64,000 nt of DNA, from NCBI RefSeq assembly GCF_004330295.1, contig NZ_SJOJ01000017.1, positions 60,448-124,447 of the forward strand, written 5' to 3'. This DNA is from Rahnella victoriana (GTDB lineage Bacteria; Pseudomonadota; Gammaproteobacteria; Enterobacterales; Enterobacteriaceae). The stretch's first letter is position 1. Every line of letters starts with the position of its first letter. This document shows positions 20,775 to 32,429 of the stretch, piece after piece. A model generated the notes under the pieces. It ran no database searches. It saw nothing but the letters and a program-made list of their open reading frames with translations, and was not told the origin of the DNA. Position numbers and translations under genes: made by a program.

Positions 20775-21992
20775 ATGATGACGGGACTTTCCGGCAAACA
20801 TATTGTGCTCGGTATCAGCGGTGGTATCGCTGCCTATAAAGCACCAGAACTGGTACGTCGCTTACGTGAAAGAGGCGCAGAAGTCCGCGTCGTCATGACT
20901 GAAGCGGCGAAATCCTTCGTGACGCCGTTGAGCCTGCAGGCAGTGTCTGGCTATCCGGTGTCTGACGACCTGCTTGATCCGGCTGCCGAAGCGGCGATGG
21001 GGCATATCGAATTAGGCAAATGGGCCGATTTAGTCATTATCGCGCCCGCGACGGCGGATTTGCTGGCCCGCATGAACGCTGGCATGGCCAATGATCTGCT
21101 GACGACGGTGTGTCTGGCGACAGCGGCACCGGTCGCCGTGCTGCCTGCAATGAATCAGCAAATGTACCGCGCTGCGGTGACGCAGGAAAATCTGCAAAGC
21201 CTGACGGCACGCGGCACGTTAGTGTGGGGTCCGGACAGCGGCAGTCAGGCTTGCGGCGATGTTGGCCCGGGACGCATGCTGGATCCGCTGGTGATTGTTG
21301 ATATGGCGAACAGCCATTTTTCTGCGCGCAAGGATCTGGCACATCTGAACATTATGGTCACCGCAGGTCCGACGCGCGAGCCACTGGATCCGGTTCGCTT
21401 CATCAGTAATCACAGCTCCGGAAAAATGGGTTTTGCGATAGCCAAAGCCGCCGCTGAACGGGGTGCTAACGTGACGCTGATCGCCGGACCGGTATCGCAG
21501 CCGACACCCGCTAATGTCCGCCGTATTGATGTGGAAAGCGCGCTGGAGATGCAGCAAGCCGTCCGGCTTTCAGCAGCCTCGCAGCAGATTTTCATTTCCT
21601 GTGCCGCCGTGGCAGATTATCGTGCGGAACGCATTGCAGATGAGAAAATCAAAAAGCAAGGCGATGAAATCACCGTAAAAATGATTAAGAACCCTGACAT
21701 TGTTGCCGGTGTTGCGGCCATGACAGAAAACCGCCCTTACGTCGTGGGGTTTGCCGCTGAAACCCAGAATGTGGAAGAATACGCGCGGCAAAAAAGGATC
21801 CGCAAGAATCTGGATCTGATCTGCGCCAACGATGTTTCACTTGCCGGGCAAGGTTTCAACAGTGATTCCAATGCTTTGCATCTTTTTTGGCAGGACGGGG
21901 ATAAAATCTTACCGCTCAGCGATAAGTCCCTGCTTGGCCAACGTTTATTAGAAGAGATTGTCAGCCGTTATGATGAAAAAAATCGACATTAA
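20775..21992 (+). CDS. coaBC: Bifunctional phosphopantothenoylcysteine decarboxylase / phosphopantothenate-cysteine ligase
   Basis: Fusion enzyme for two middle steps of CoA synthesis. CoaC half (to about residue 190): FMN-binding start [20 protein letters not shown], catalytic [26 protein letters not shown] and the substrate-clamp [13 protein letters not shown]. CoaB half: [27 protein letters not shown] and [19 protein letters not shown]. Three ATGs in a row (20772, 20775, 20778) compete as start; 20775 or 20778 give the family N-terminus M(M)TGLSGK. The end overlaps dut by 23 bases. Confidence 0.95.
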   Translation: MMTGLSGKHIVLGISGGIAAYKAPELVRRLRERGAEVRVVMTEAAKSFVTPLSLQAVSGYPVSDDLLDPAAEAAMGHIELGKWADLVIIAPATADLLARMNAGMANDLLTTVCLATAAPVAVLPAMNQQMYRAAVTQENLQSLTARGTLVWGPDSGSQACGDVGPGRMLDPLVIVDMANSHFSARKDLAHLNIMVTAGPTREPLDPVRFISNHSSGKMGFAIAKAAAERGANVTLIAGPVSQPTPANVRRIDVESALEMQQAVRLSAASQQIFISCAAVADYRAERIADEKIKKQGDEITVKMIKNPDIVAGVAAMTENRPYVVGFAAETQNVEEYARQKRIRKNLDLICANDVSLAGQGFNSDSNALHLFWQDGDKILPLSDKSLLGQRLLEEIVSRYDEKNRH

Positions 21993-22428
21993 AATTCTCG
22001 ACCCGCGCATCGGTTCGACTTTCCCTTTACCGGCTTACGCGACACCAGGGTCGGCGGGTCTGGATTTACGCGCCTGTCTGGATGCGTCGGTTGAACTGAA
22101 ACCGGGCGAGACTACGCTGCTGCCAACAGGTCTGGCTATCCATATTGGTGATGCTAATCTGGCGGCGGTAATTCTGCCGCGCTCCGGTCTGGGCCATAAG
22201 CATGGCGTCGTGCTGGGCAACCTGGTCGGCCTTATCGATTCTGATTATCAGGGCCAGCTGATGGTATCGGTATGGAACCGCGGTCAGACGACCTTTGTTA
22301 TCGAACCGGGCGAGCGTATTGCTCAAATGGTGTTTGTGCCTGTTGTTCAGGCAGAATTCAATCTGGTGGAAGATTTTGACGCCAGTGAACGCGGCGAAGG
22401 GGGCTTTGGCCACTCAGGTCGCCAATAA
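21970..22428 (+). CDS. dut: dUTP pyrophosphatase
   Basis: Trimeric dUTPase that hydrolyses dUTP to dUMP, keeping uracil out of DNA and feeding thymidylate synthesis. 152 residues. Conserved motifs in order: [43 protein letters not shown] and the C-terminal arm [15 protein letters not shown] 21970 gives the usual [13 protein letters not shown] start and lies inside the end of coaBC, a conserved overlap in enterobacteria. slmA follows after 171 bp. Confidence 0.97.
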   Translation: MMKKIDIKILDPRIGSTFPLPAYATPGSAGLDLRACLDASVELKPGETTLLPTGLAIHIGDANLAAVILPRSGLGHKHGVVLGNLVGLIDSDYQGQLMVSVWNRGQTTFVIEPGERIAQMVFVPVVQAEFNLVEDFDASERGEGGFGHSGRQ

Positions 22429-22599
22429 GAACCTGTTCAGCACCGCTGATTCTGACGCGATATTGAACAGATCCTTATCACTATCAGACCGTCACAACGC
22501 GAAGGGAACGAAATAAGCCGCAGGATCACAGCGATTCATGCGGCAGTTGTGCGGTTTCTCCATGATTTTAGCCGTTTTTTAGCAAGGGTCTATTCAGAC

Positions 22600-23196
22600 A
22601 TGGCAGAGAAAGAAACGACAAAAAGGAACAGGCGCGAAGAGATTTTGCAGGCATTAGCGCAAATGCTTCAGTCCAGCGATGGCAGCCAGCGGATCACGAC
22701 TGCAAAGCTCGCCGCCAGCGTAGGTGTTTCAGAAGCAGCTCTTTATCGTCATTTTCCCAGTAAAACGCGGATGTTTGACAGCTTAATCGAGTTTATCGAA
22801 GACAGTCTGATCACCCGTATCAATCTCATCCTGCAGGATGAAAAGGATACGCTGAACAGAATACGTCTGATTTTGCTGCTGATTTTAGGGTTTGCAGAAC
22901 GTAATCCGGGGCTGACCCGCATTATGACCGGTCACGCCCTGATGTTTGAACAGGATCGCCTGCAAGGCCGCATCAACCAGCTTTTTGAGCGAATTGAAGC
23001 GCAACTGCGTCAGGTGTTGCGGGAAAAGAAAATGCGTGAAGGCAGCGGATTCATCAGTGATGAAACCCTGCTTGCCAGCCAGTTACTGGCCTTTTGCGAA
23101 GGGATGTTGTCGCGTTTTGTACGTTCGGAATTCAAGTACAAACCGACTCAGGACTTCGATACCCGCTGGCCGCTCATCTCTGCTCAGTTGCAATAA
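22600..23196 (+). CDS. slmA: Nucleoid occlusion factor SlmA
   Basis: TetR-fold protein of 198 residues that, bound to its chromosomal sites, prevents FtsZ ring assembly over the nucleoid. The N-terminal DNA-binding helix-turn-helix ([26 protein letters not shown] region) and the C-terminal dimer half ([20 protein letters not shown]) closely match the E. coli protein. ATG 22600 gives the family start [16 protein letters not shown]; the in-frame ATG 51 bases upstream is rejected. A bidirectional terminator separates it from convergent pyrE. Confidence 0.96.
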   Translation: MAEKETTKRNRREEILQALAQMLQSSDGSQRITTAKLAASVGVSEAALYRHFPSKTRMFDSLIEFIEDSLITRINLILQDEKDTLNRIRLILLLILGFAERNPGLTRIMTGHALMFEQDRLQGRINQLFERIEAQLRQVLREKKMREGSGFISDETLLASQLLAFCEGMLSRFVRSEFKYKPTQDFDTRWPLISAQLQ

Positions 23197-23228
23197 AGGC
23201 ACGCCGCAGAGTCAGACGTCAGATATCA

Positions 23229-23250
23229 AAAAGGGCCGAAAGGCCCTTTT
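23229..23250. terminator. Bidirectional terminator between slmA and pyrE
   Basis: Stem AAAAGGGCC (23229-23237) and GGCCCTTTT (23242-23250) with a GAAA tetraloop. Serves both convergent genes. Confidence 0.9.
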
Positions 23251-23264
23251 GTTTTCATCAGCGG

Positions 23265-23906
23265 TTATACGCCGTAAGTCTGCTGGTAAGTCCGGACCGC
23301 CGCCAGATGGTCAGCCATTTCGGTTTTCTCTTCCAGATACTCAATCAGATCAACCAGTGTAATGATTGAAATCACTTTACAGTGATAGTCACGCTCCACT
23401 TCCTGAATGGCAGAAATGTCCGCGCGTCCACGTTCCTGGCGATCCAGAGAAATCAATACGCCTGCCAGCGTGGCTTTGTTGGCATTGATGATTTCCATCG
23501 ATTCACGGATAGCAGTGCCAGCGGTGATCACATCATCCACCAGCATGACGCGCCCCTGCAACGGGCTGCCGACCAGTAAGCCGCCTTCGCCGTGATCTTT
23601 TGCTTCTTTACGGTTAAAGCAATACGGCACGTCACGTTCATGATGTTCAGCCAGCGCAACGGCCGTGGTCGTGGCAATAGGAATACCTTTGTAAGCCGGG
23701 CCAAACACTAAATCAAAATCAATCTTGGAATCCACCAATGCTTCGGCATAAAAACGTCCCAGTAACGCCAGATCACGGCCAGTGTTAAACAAACCGGCAT
23801 TGAAGAAGTAAGGGCTGATACGCCCGGACTTCAGGGTAAATTCACCGAATTTCAAAACCTGTTTGTTCAGTGCGAACTCAATAAACTGGCGCTGATAGGC
23901 TTTCAT
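23265..23906 (-). CDS. pyrE: Orotate phosphoribosyltransferase
   Basis: Fifth step of pyrimidine synthesis: orotate plus PRPP to OMP. 213 residues. The PRPP-binding signature [16 protein letters not shown], the mobile loop ([12 protein letters not shown]) and the start [13 protein letters not shown] are intact. ATG 23906 is the conserved start. It is the second gene of rph-pyrE, downstream of an attenuator hairpin. Confidence 0.97.
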   Translation of the reverse strand: MKAYQRQFIEFALNKQVLKFGEFTLKSGRISPYFFNAGLFNTGRDLALLGRFYAEALVDSKIDFDLVFGPAYKGIPIATTTAVALAEHHERDVPYCFNRKEAKDHGEGGLLVGSPLQGRVMLVDDVITAGTAIRESMEIINANKATLAGVLISLDRQERGRADISAIQEVERDYHCKVISIITLVDLIEYLEEKTEMADHLAAVRTYQQTYGV

Positions 23907-23961
23907 TGATGGTCTCCTAGATAATGTCTTATTTCTCATTGTCAGCCCGCAGGCCATAAAA

Positions 23962-23983
23962 AAGGCGACTTCTCAGTCGCCTT
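23962..23983 (-). promoter_or_regulatory. pyrE attenuator hairpin
   Basis: Between rph and pyrE, stem AAGGCGACT (23962-23970) and AGTCGCCTT (23975-23983) with a 4-nt loop, followed in the transcript by a T-tract. The rph stop codon lies only 6 bases before the hairpin, and a T-rich stretch precedes it. This is the arrangement known from E. coli, where coupled translation of rph up to the hairpin suppresses termination when UTP is low. Confidence 0.85.
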
Positions 23984-23989
23984 AAAAAA

Positions 23990-24706
23990 TTATTCCGCCA
24001 GCGCCGCTTTCTGCGCCTGGAAGATGGTGTCGATTCCCCCTCTGGCGAGGGCAAGCAAACCGAGCAGTTCTTCATGGCTGAACGGCTCGCCTTCGGCGGT
24101 GCCCTGCACCTCAATCATGCGGCCATCTTCCATCATCACCACATTCATATCGGTTTCAGCTGCCGAGTCTTCGACATACTCAAGGTCGCACAGCGCTTCG
24201 CCTTTCACGATGCCGACTGACACTGCCGCCACCATACCTTTCATCGGGTTAGCTTTCAGTTTACCTGTCGCCACCAGCGCGTTCAGCGCATCGGCCAGAG
24301 CAACGCAAGCCCCGGAAATAGACGCCGTACGTGTGCCGCCGTCAGCCTGCAATACGTCGCAGTCGAGCGTAATAGTAAATTCACCCAGCTTTTTCAGGTC
24401 TACCGCAGCACGCAGGGAACGGGCAATCAGACGCTGGATTTCCAGAGTACGGCCACCTTGTTTGCCTTTTGCGGCTTCACGCGCATTACGCGTATGGGTA
24501 GAACGCGGCAACATGCCGTACTCTGCGGTGATCCAACCTTGTCCCTGACCTTTCAGAAAACGCGGAACACCTTCCTCCACCGTCGCGGTACACAGCACTT
24601 TGGTATCACCAAACTCCACCAGCACGGAACCTTCAGCGTGTTTAGTGTAATGGCGGGTCAGTGTTACGGGGCGCACTTGTTGTGCATTTCGGCCAGCTGG
24701 ACGCAT
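23990..24706 (-). CDS. rph: Ribonuclease PH
   Basis: Phosphate-dependent 3'-5' exoribonuclease that trims tRNA 3' ends. 238 residues, full length and in frame to the end ([18 protein letters not shown]), unlike E. coli K-12 MG1655, where a frameshift truncates the gene and lowers pyrE expression. Motifs include [14 protein letters not shown] at the start, the phosphate-binding [13 protein letters not shown] region and CDVLQADGG. Its translation also serves as the sensor for the downstream pyrE attenuator. Divergent from yicC. Confidence 0.97.
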   Translation of the reverse strand: MRPAGRNAQQVRPVTLTRHYTKHAEGSVLVEFGDTKVLCTATVEEGVPRFLKGQGQGWITAEYGMLPRSTHTRNAREAAKGKQGGRTLEIQRLIARSLRAAVDLKKLGEFTITLDCDVLQADGGTRTASISGACVALADALNALVATGKLKANPMKGMVAAVSVGIVKGEALCDLEYVEDSAAETDMNVVMMEDGRMIEVQGTAEGEPFSHEELLGLLALARGGIDTIFQAQKAALAE

Positions 24707-24832
24707 GGATAGTTCTCCGGGTCGCGATTCGTGTTTGGCTGCGCATTATACGGACTTCGCGAGGTAATGCCTATCATGACCCGCCCGTGGAGGCTATAAT
24801 CGCTGCATCTTTACATTAACAGGTACGCATAC

Positions 24833-25696
24833 ATGATCCGTAGTATGACCGCTTATGCCCGACGCGAAATTAAGGGTAACTGGGGCAGCGCAGCGTGGGA
24901 ACTCCGCTCGGTAAACCAACGTTATCTCGAAACTTACATCCGTCTGCCCGAGCAATTCCGCAGCCTGGAGCCGGTTGTCCGTGAGCGTATTCGCGCCCGA
25001 CTGACCCGCGGTAAAGTCGAATGTAATTTGCGTTTTGACCTCGACCCGAGCGCGCAGAGCACGCTGCAACTCAATGAAAAATTGGCGAAGCAACTGGTGG
25101 AAGCCGCGCAATGGGTGAAAATGCAAAGTGATGAAGGCGAAATCAATCCGCTGGAAGTCCTGCGCTGGCCGGGTGTGATGCTGGCTGAAGAACAAGATCT
25201 GGACGCCATCAGTACTGAATTGCTGCTGGCGCTGGAAACCGCGCTGGACGATTTCATCAGCGCACGCGAAAGCGAAGGCGCCGCACTGAAAACGATGATC
25301 GAACAACGCCTCGACGGTGTGAGCGCAGAAGTGGTGAAAGTCCGCGCCCAGATGCCAAATATTCTGCAATGGCAGCGCGAGCGTCTGGTCAGCAAGCTGG
25401 AAGACGCGCAGGTACAGCTGGAAAATACCCGTCTTGAGCAGGAACTGGTGCTGATGGCACAGCGTGTGGATGTGGCTGAAGAGCTGGATCGTCTGGAAGC
25501 GCACGTCAAAGAAACGCACAAAATCATGAAGAAAGAAGAAGCCGTTGGCCGTCGTCTTGATTTCATGATGCAGGAATTTAACCGCGAGTCGAACACTCTG
25601 GCCTCAAAATCGATCAATGCCGACGTCACGACATCAGCCATCGAGCTGAAAGTGCTGATCGAACAAATGCGCGAGCAGATTCAGAATATTGAGTAA
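24833..25696 (+). CDS. yicC: YicC family endoribonuclease
   Basis: 287 residues, identical in length to E. coli YicC. Starts MIRSMTAYARREIKGNWGS and ends IELKVLIEQMREQIQNIE; the C-terminal half contains long charged helices with the conserved RRLDFMMQEFNRESNTL block. The family is now regarded as an endoribonuclease acting on small RNAs, from published E. coli work as I recall; the sequence alone does not show catalytic residues I can name. It is monocistronic, closed by a terminator. Confidence 0.93.
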   Translation: MIRSMTAYARREIKGNWGSAAWELRSVNQRYLETYIRLPEQFRSLEPVVRERIRARLTRGKVECNLRFDLDPSAQSTLQLNEKLAKQLVEAAQWVKMQSDEGEINPLEVLRWPGVMLAEEQDLDAISTELLLALETALDDFISARESEGAALKTMIEQRLDGVSAEVVKVRAQMPNILQWQRERLVSKLEDAQVQLENTRLEQELVLMAQRVDVAEELDRLEAHVKETHKIMKKEEAVGRRLDFMMQEFNRESNTLASKSINADVTTSAIELKVLIEQMREQIQNIE

Positions 25697-25730
25697 ATCT
25701 TCATTAATTATGAAGCATCGGTACCCCGAG

Positions 25731-25755
25731 AAGCCCGTCTACAGACGGGCTTTTT
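25731..25755 (+). terminator. Terminator after yicC
   Basis: Stem AAGCCCGT (25731-25738) and ACGGGCTT (25745-25752), loop CTACAG, followed by T5. Confidence 0.88.
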
Positions 25756-25841
25756 AATTTTCACGCGCTATCATAAAGGCGCTGTAAAATTCGCCATTCC
25801 GGGCATTGGCTACCGGCATCATTTGCGATAGGGAGATTAAA

Positions 25842-26666
25842 ATGAAAAAGAACCATCAACCTTTTGAAGAACTTCGCCAGCACAGCAATGACAACAATGA
25901 ATATTGGTCAGCAAGAGATCTGGCCCCGTTGCTGGATTATAGAGATTGGCGTAACTTTCAAAATGTTCTATCCAGAGCGGCGCAAGCTTGTGAAACCAGC
26001 AATCAACAGTTAAGCGACCATTTCGTTGATGCCACCAAAATGGTAATTCTTGGTTCCGGAGCACAACGTGAATTAGAGGACATTCACTTGTCGAGGTATG
26101 CATGTTATCTGGTTGTCCAGAATGGTGACCCCGGCAAACCCGTCATCGCAGCCGGACAGACTTACTTCGCCCTCCAGACCAGACGGCAAGAGCTGGCGGA
26201 TGACGCTACGTTTAAACAGCTGAGAGAAGATGAAAAGCGTTTATTCCTGCGTAACGAACTAAAAGAGCACAATAAACAATTGGTTGAAGTCGCTCAACAG
26301 GCAGGAGTAGCAACAACGCTGGACTTTGCCGTGTTTCAGAATCACGGCTATCAGGGGCTGTATGGTGGGTTAGACCAAAAAGCTATCCATCAGCGTAAGG
26401 GGCTCAAAAAGAGTCAAAAGATCCTCGATCATATGGGATCCACTGAACTGGCCGCCAACTTGTTCAGAGCAACTCAGACAGAGGAGAAATTGCGACGCGA
26501 TCAGGTGGATTCAAAAGAACAGGCTAATCAGACACATTTTGATGTGGGTAGTAAGGTTCGGAAAACAATCGAAGAATTAGGCGGAACCATGCCGGAAAAT
26601 CTCCCCGCTCTGGAACACAGCATCAGGCAAATTGAATCAGCGGCAAAGCGTCTGAATAAAAAATAA
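25842..26666 (+). CDS. dinD: DinD-like DNA damage-inducible protein
   Basis: 274 residues, the length of E. coli DinD. The N-terminal domain (WSARDLAPLLDYRDWRNFQNV) is BRO-N/antirepressor-like; the central part LSRYACYLVVQNGDPGKPVI and AGQTYFALQTRRQELADD is almost identical to the E. coli protein as I remember it, while the first 70 residues differ more. E. coli DinD has been described as inhibiting RecA-mediated strand exchange. ATG 25842 follows AGGGAG. The usual LexA operator is not visible upstream (see findings). The gene keeps its E. coli place after yicC but is no longer followed directly by yicG. Confidence 0.92.
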   Translation: MKKNHQPFEELRQHSNDNNEYWSARDLAPLLDYRDWRNFQNVLSRAAQACETSNQQLSDHFVDATKMVILGSGAQRELEDIHLSRYACYLVVQNGDPGKPVIAAGQTYFALQTRRQELADDATFKQLREDEKRLFLRNELKEHNKQLVEVAQQAGVATTLDFAVFQNHGYQGLYGGLDQKAIHQRKGLKKSQKILDHMGSTELAANLFRATQTEEKLRRDQVDSKEQANQTHFDVGSKVRKTIEELGGTMPENLPALEHSIRQIESAAKRLNKK

Positions 26667-26696
26667 CGACAACGGGTTCATTGCCTCACGCACAAA

Positions 26697-26733
26697 AAAA
26701 ACGCCTCCGGTCATCAAAACCCGAGGCGTTTTT
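26697..26733. terminator. Bidirectional terminator between dinD and the FabF-like gene
   Basis: Arms AAAAACGCCTC (26697-26707) and GAGGCGTTTTT (26723-26733) with a 15-nt loop; A-tract and T-tract on the two sides. Confidence 0.88.
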
Positions 26734-26756
26734 TTATGCTTTAACGAAGAGAGAAA

Positions 26757-28031
26757 TTAATCTTCCCAGCGTTTCAACAGCACGCAGGCATTCACGCCAC
26801 CGAAACCAAAGCCATTTGACAGGGCATAGGTAATGTCATGCTTTTGCGCGGTATTACCCACGATATTCAGACCCGCAGCCGCTTCATCTTTGTTTTCCAG
26901 ATTCAGCGTCGGAGGAACGATTTGGTCACGCACGGCCAGAATGGTGAAAATGGTTTCCAGCCCGCCAGCCGCGCCCAGAAGATGGCCGGTCGCAGATTTG
27001 GTGGACGTCACCGCCAGCTTACCGTCGGTTCCGAACAGGGTTTTAATCGCATTGATTTCACCCAGATCGCCCACCGGCGTAGAGGTAGCATGAGCATTCA
27101 GGTGCTGAACATCTGAAGGCTGAATGCCTGCCTGACGCAGGGCGATTTTCATCGCGCGGCCCGCTCCGTTGCCGTCTTCCGCACCGGAAGTCATGTGATA
27201 AGCGTCACCGCTGGTGCCGTAACCGACAATCTCAGCCAGGATTTTGGCTCCACGCGCTTTCGCATGTTCCAGCTCTTCAATGACCAGCATGCCTGCGCCT
27301 TCACCCATGATGAAACCATCGCGTGCGCTGTCGAACGGACGGGATGCTTTCTCAGGATGATCTTCATGGCCGGTAGACATGGCTTTTGCCGCCGCGAAAC
27401 CGCCCAGGCTGACAGTATCGATAGCCGCTTCAGCACCACCGCAAAGTGCAACATCCGCTTCATCGTTGCGGATCAAACGAACAGCATCACCGATGGCCTG
27501 AACACCCGCCGCACAAGCCGTGACCGGTGCACCAATCGGGCCTTTGAACTGATGTTTGATGGAAACCTGACCCGCCGCGAGATTCACCAGGAATGAAGGA
27601 ATGGTGAAAGGCGACAAACGTTTGGCACCACGGCTGTCGTTGGTACGCACCGCATGGGCAATCGCCGGGAAGCCACCAATACCGGAACCGATGACCGTTG
27701 CAGTACGTTCCTGTTGTTCAGGGGTTTCCGCTTTCCAGCCAGCATCAGCAACAGCCATATCGGCAGCAGCCATCGCGAACAGAATGAAACGGTCCATTTT
27801 TTTCTGGTCTTTCGGTACCACGAACTGATCCGGATCGAAGCCTGATTCAGGGTCCTGCTCTTTCGTTTGTACCTGACCACCGATTTTCACGCTCAGGGTT
27901 TCAACAATTTCTTCCGGCAAAACGCGGATACCAGACTGACCGGCCAGCAGACGCTTCCAGATAGTTTCGATATCACAGCCCAGAGGACTCACAGCCCCCA
28001 TGCCGGTAATAACCACTCGACGATGAGTCAT
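26757..28031 (-). CDS. FabF-like beta-ketoacyl-ACP synthase (stand-alone paralogue)
   Basis: 424-residue thiolase-fold condensing enzyme. The catalytic set is complete: cysteine 173 in VTACAAGVQ, histidine 314 in NAHATSTPVGD, lysine 345 and histidine 350 in STKSATGHLLGAAG. The length and the insertion after residue 50 (QTKEQDPESGFDPDQF) make it FabF/KAS II-type, but it is not in the fab cluster and is paired instead with a TetR-family regulator read in the same direction upstream. GAGGAA precedes the ATG. It could be a second elongation enzyme affecting acyl-chain length or unsaturation, or a KAS serving a special acyl carrier. In E. coli this position (between dinD and yicG) is empty, so the pair is an insertion relative to that genome. 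Confidence 0.85.
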   Translation of the reverse strand: MTHRRVVITGMGAVSPLGCDIETIWKRLLAGQSGIRVLPEEIVETLSVKIGGQVQTKEQDPESGFDPDQFVVPKDQKKMDRFILFAMAAADMAVADAGWKAETPEQQERTATVIGSGIGGFPAIAHAVRTNDSRGAKRLSPFTIPSFLVNLAAGQVSIKHQFKGPIGAPVTACAAGVQAIGDAVRLIRNDEADVALCGGAEAAIDTVSLGGFAAAKAMSTGHEDHPEKASRPFDSARDGFIMGEGAGMLVIEELEHAKARGAKILAEIVGYGTSGDAYHMTSGAEDGNGAGRAMKIALRQAGIQPSDVQHLNAHATSTPVGDLGEINAIKTLFGTDGKLAVTSTKSATGHLLGAAGGLETIFTILAVRDQIVPPTLNLENKDEAAAGLNIVGNTAQKHDITYALSNGFGFGGVNACVLLKRWED

Positions 28032-28134
28032 AAAACATTCCTCTCTGTCTGTTTAAGACGTAAGTTTCTGCCGGGACTTCTGCAAACCTGACAAAAACGG
28101 GTTTCAGCGAATAAGGCTGACAGTATGTGACGAA

Positions 28135-28142
28135 TTACGATT
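28135..28142. promoter_or_regulatory. Candidate operator copy in front of the FabF-like gene
   Basis: Octamer TTACGATT at 28135-28142, part of TTAC-N6-GTAA, in the 142 bp between the regulator and the FabF-like gene. The same octamer occurs in reverse orientation at 28854-28861 upstream of the regulator. A shared site is expected if the TetR protein controls both, but this is inference from one repeat. Confidence 0.3.
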
Positions 28143-28173
28143 TTGTAAACCCGTAACCAAAAATTTTTCGTGG

Positions 28174-28794
28174 CTACTTTGCCAGACTGCGCAACACCAG
28201 ACTGGTGATGGCCTGAACGCGTTCTTCAAGCTGTTCCGGTGTTTTTTGTTCCAGCAATAACGGATGAGAAAACGGCGTCGTCACACTGGTGATCGCCATA
28301 CATACCTCATCCAGCGGCGTTTTACGCTCAAACTCACCGGATTCCCGCCCGTCAGTGACCACTTTTTCCACGATGCTGTACATCATCGCCCGATGATTAA
28401 GTGTCGACTTCCATTGTTGTGCGGAGGCTGTGGCCGCCAGATCATGCAATTTTCTATCCTGAAAGAAGAGCTCCAGACTACGTGTCAGCAGTGTTTTAAA
28501 AATAGATCGCAGGCGCAGAGTTGCACTTTGGTGGCTTTGCGCAATAAGCATCAGTGCATCATCTATCTGTCCCACACGCTGTGAACAAATGGCTTCGCCA
28601 ATCGCCTGTTTCGACTCAAAAAACTTGTAAATATAAGCACTTGAAACACCAATCGATTTGGCCAGATCGGCGACCGACGTTTTGGCGTAACCATACAGGC
28701 GGAAGTGCTCAAAAGCCGCATCAATGATTTGCTCGCGCCGTTCATGCTCGGCAGGTCCACGCTGTGTTAACGCAACCGGAATATCGGGCTTCAT
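28174..28794 (-). CDS. TetR/AcrR family transcriptional regulator
   Basis: 206 residues. N-terminal helix-turn-helix: RREQIIDAAFEHFRLYGYAK, then TSVADLAKSIGVSSAYIYKFFESK, with the family tyrosine-phenylalanine pair at the end of the recognition helix. The C-terminal ligand/dimer domain is not assignable to a subfamily from sequence. ATG 28794 follows GAGGAG; the ATG at 28851 lacks a ribosome binding site. It lies 142 bp upstream of the FabF-like gene on the same strand, so it is likely the local regulator of that gene and possibly of itself, perhaps sensing an acyl-CoA or similar ligand. That role is inferred from position only. Confidence 0.85.
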   Translation of the reverse strand: MKPDIPVALTQRGPAEHERREQIIDAAFEHFRLYGYAKTSVADLAKSIGVSSAYIYKFFESKQAIGEAICSQRVGQIDDALMLIAQSHQSATLRLRSIFKTLLTRSLELFFQDRKLHDLAATASAQQWKSTLNHRAMMYSIVEKVVTDGRESGEFERKTPLDEVCMAITSVTTPFSHPLLLEQKTPEQLEERVQAITSLVLRSLAK

Positions 28795-29137
28795 ACACTC
28801 CTCCGGGCTGATAAAACAATTATGCAGTGCGTCAATGAGTGACGATTTCAATTAATCGTAACTTATAAACGACGAAAATACACCTCTGATGAAAAAGAGA
28901 CGTCAGCCATATATGTGAGGGGAATGACCAGATAAACACGCAATCGCGCTTTTTCTAATCTAAAATAAACCGACATTCTGTCTCATCCTTAAGTACTGGG
29001 CTGAATATCGGATATTCGCATTAGATTTAATAATGTCAAAATCAATCTAAAAGAAAAACTCAGTCGAGAGCTGAAGAAAAACGCATTACTCTGCGCGGCT
29101 ACCGCTTTCTCATTACTGATTTGTCTGGCGTACATCC
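28795..29137. other. 343-bp divergent intergenic region with palindromes
   Basis: Holds the start regions of the TetR gene (minus) and yicG (plus). Seen: inverted repeat ACGATT-N6-AATCGT at 28842-28859; a perfect palindrome GAATATC-G-GATATTC at 29003-29017; and three copies of the heptamer AATCTAA/TTAGATT at 28957-28963, 29021-29027 and 29044-29050, the last two forming an inverted pair. No gene and no clear -35/-10 pair. Confidence 0.6.
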
Positions 29138-29755
29138 ATGTTACTCACCGTTCTTTATATTATCGGGATCACCGCAGAAGCCATGACCGGTGCCCTTGCC
29201 GCCGGACGCCGGAAAATGGACTCCTTTGGGGTCATTATTATCGCGTCTGCGACGGCTATTGGCGGGGGTTCTGTCCGTGACATGTTGCTGGGCCATTATC
29301 CTTTGGGCTGGGTTAAGCATCCGGAATACATTGTGATCGTGGCTATCGCGGCACTCATGACCACCTGGCTTGCCCCACTGATGCAACATCTTCGCCGGCT
29401 CTTCTTAGTGCTTGATGCCTTAGGTTTAGTGGTGTTTTCAATCATCGGGACACAAGTCGCACTCGATATGGGGCATGGTGCCATCATCGCCTCTGTCTGT
29501 GCCGTCATCACCGGCGTTTTTGGCGGCGTGCTGCGGGATATGATGTGTAATCAGATCCCGCTGGTCTTTCAGAAAGAAATTTATGCCGGCGTTTCATTTG
29601 CCTCTGCCTGGGTTTATATCGGGCTGCAATATTTCTCTCTGCCGCACAATCTGGTGGTGATTATCACGTTGCTGGTCGGCTTTACCGCCCGACTGATCGC
29701 ATTACGTTTCCGCCTTGGGTTGCCGGTCTTCAATTATCCGCACTCTGACCACTGA
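29138..29755 (+). CDS. yicG: YicG, UPF0126/TRIC-type inner-membrane protein
   Basis: 205 residues, the same as E. coli YicG. Multi-spanning membrane protein built as an internal duplication: GGGSVRDML at residues 42-50 and GGVLRDMM at 129-136 are the equivalent motifs of the two halves, each between hydrophobic helices. The family is annotated as trimeric intracellular cation-channel-like; transport substrate is not secure. No good ribosome binding site is seen. Convergent with ligB, 20 bp apart. Confidence 0.92.
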   Translation: MLLTVLYIIGITAEAMTGALAAGRRKMDSFGVIIIASATAIGGGSVRDMLLGHYPLGWVKHPEYIVIVAIAALMTTWLAPLMQHLRRLFLVLDALGLVVFSIIGTQVALDMGHGAIIASVCAVITGVFGGVLRDMMCNQIPLVFQKEIYAGVSFASAWVYIGLQYFSLPHNLVVIITLLVGFTARLIALRFRLGLPVFNYPHSDH

Positions 29756-29775
29756 TCTGCCCCGCGGGTTTTCAG

Positions 29776-31563
<1,788 letters not shown>

Positions 31564-31742
31564 TCATCTGTTGCAGTAACGAAGAAAAAATTTGGAATGC
31601 GGCACGTAAATCTGTCAGGAAAGGCTATTTTCTCGGGTGAAGTTGCGATGAAATACGTCTGGGCGCTGCACCGAATGCGGCGAGCGTGTATACTGTGCGA
31701 GAGATCACTCTTCGCATACTTCCTATCAACCCATTCAGTTGA

Positions 31743-32375
<633 letters not shown>

Positions 32376-32429
32376 AGTCACTTTCAGTATTATGCCCAGT
32401 CTTTCGTCACCCTGTGGAGTAGCACATAT

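Noticed and set aside
24024..24548. Open frame antisense to rph
   Set aside because: Serine-rich translation of the opposite strand of a conserved gene; no start signal.
24794..25519. Open frame antisense to yicC
   Set aside because: Phe/His/Gln-rich shadow of a conserved coding sequence; no supporting context.
26697..28861. FabF-like/TetR pair as part of a mobile element
   Set aside because: No integrase, transposase, direct repeats or tRNA gene at its borders; only an insertion relative to E. coli.
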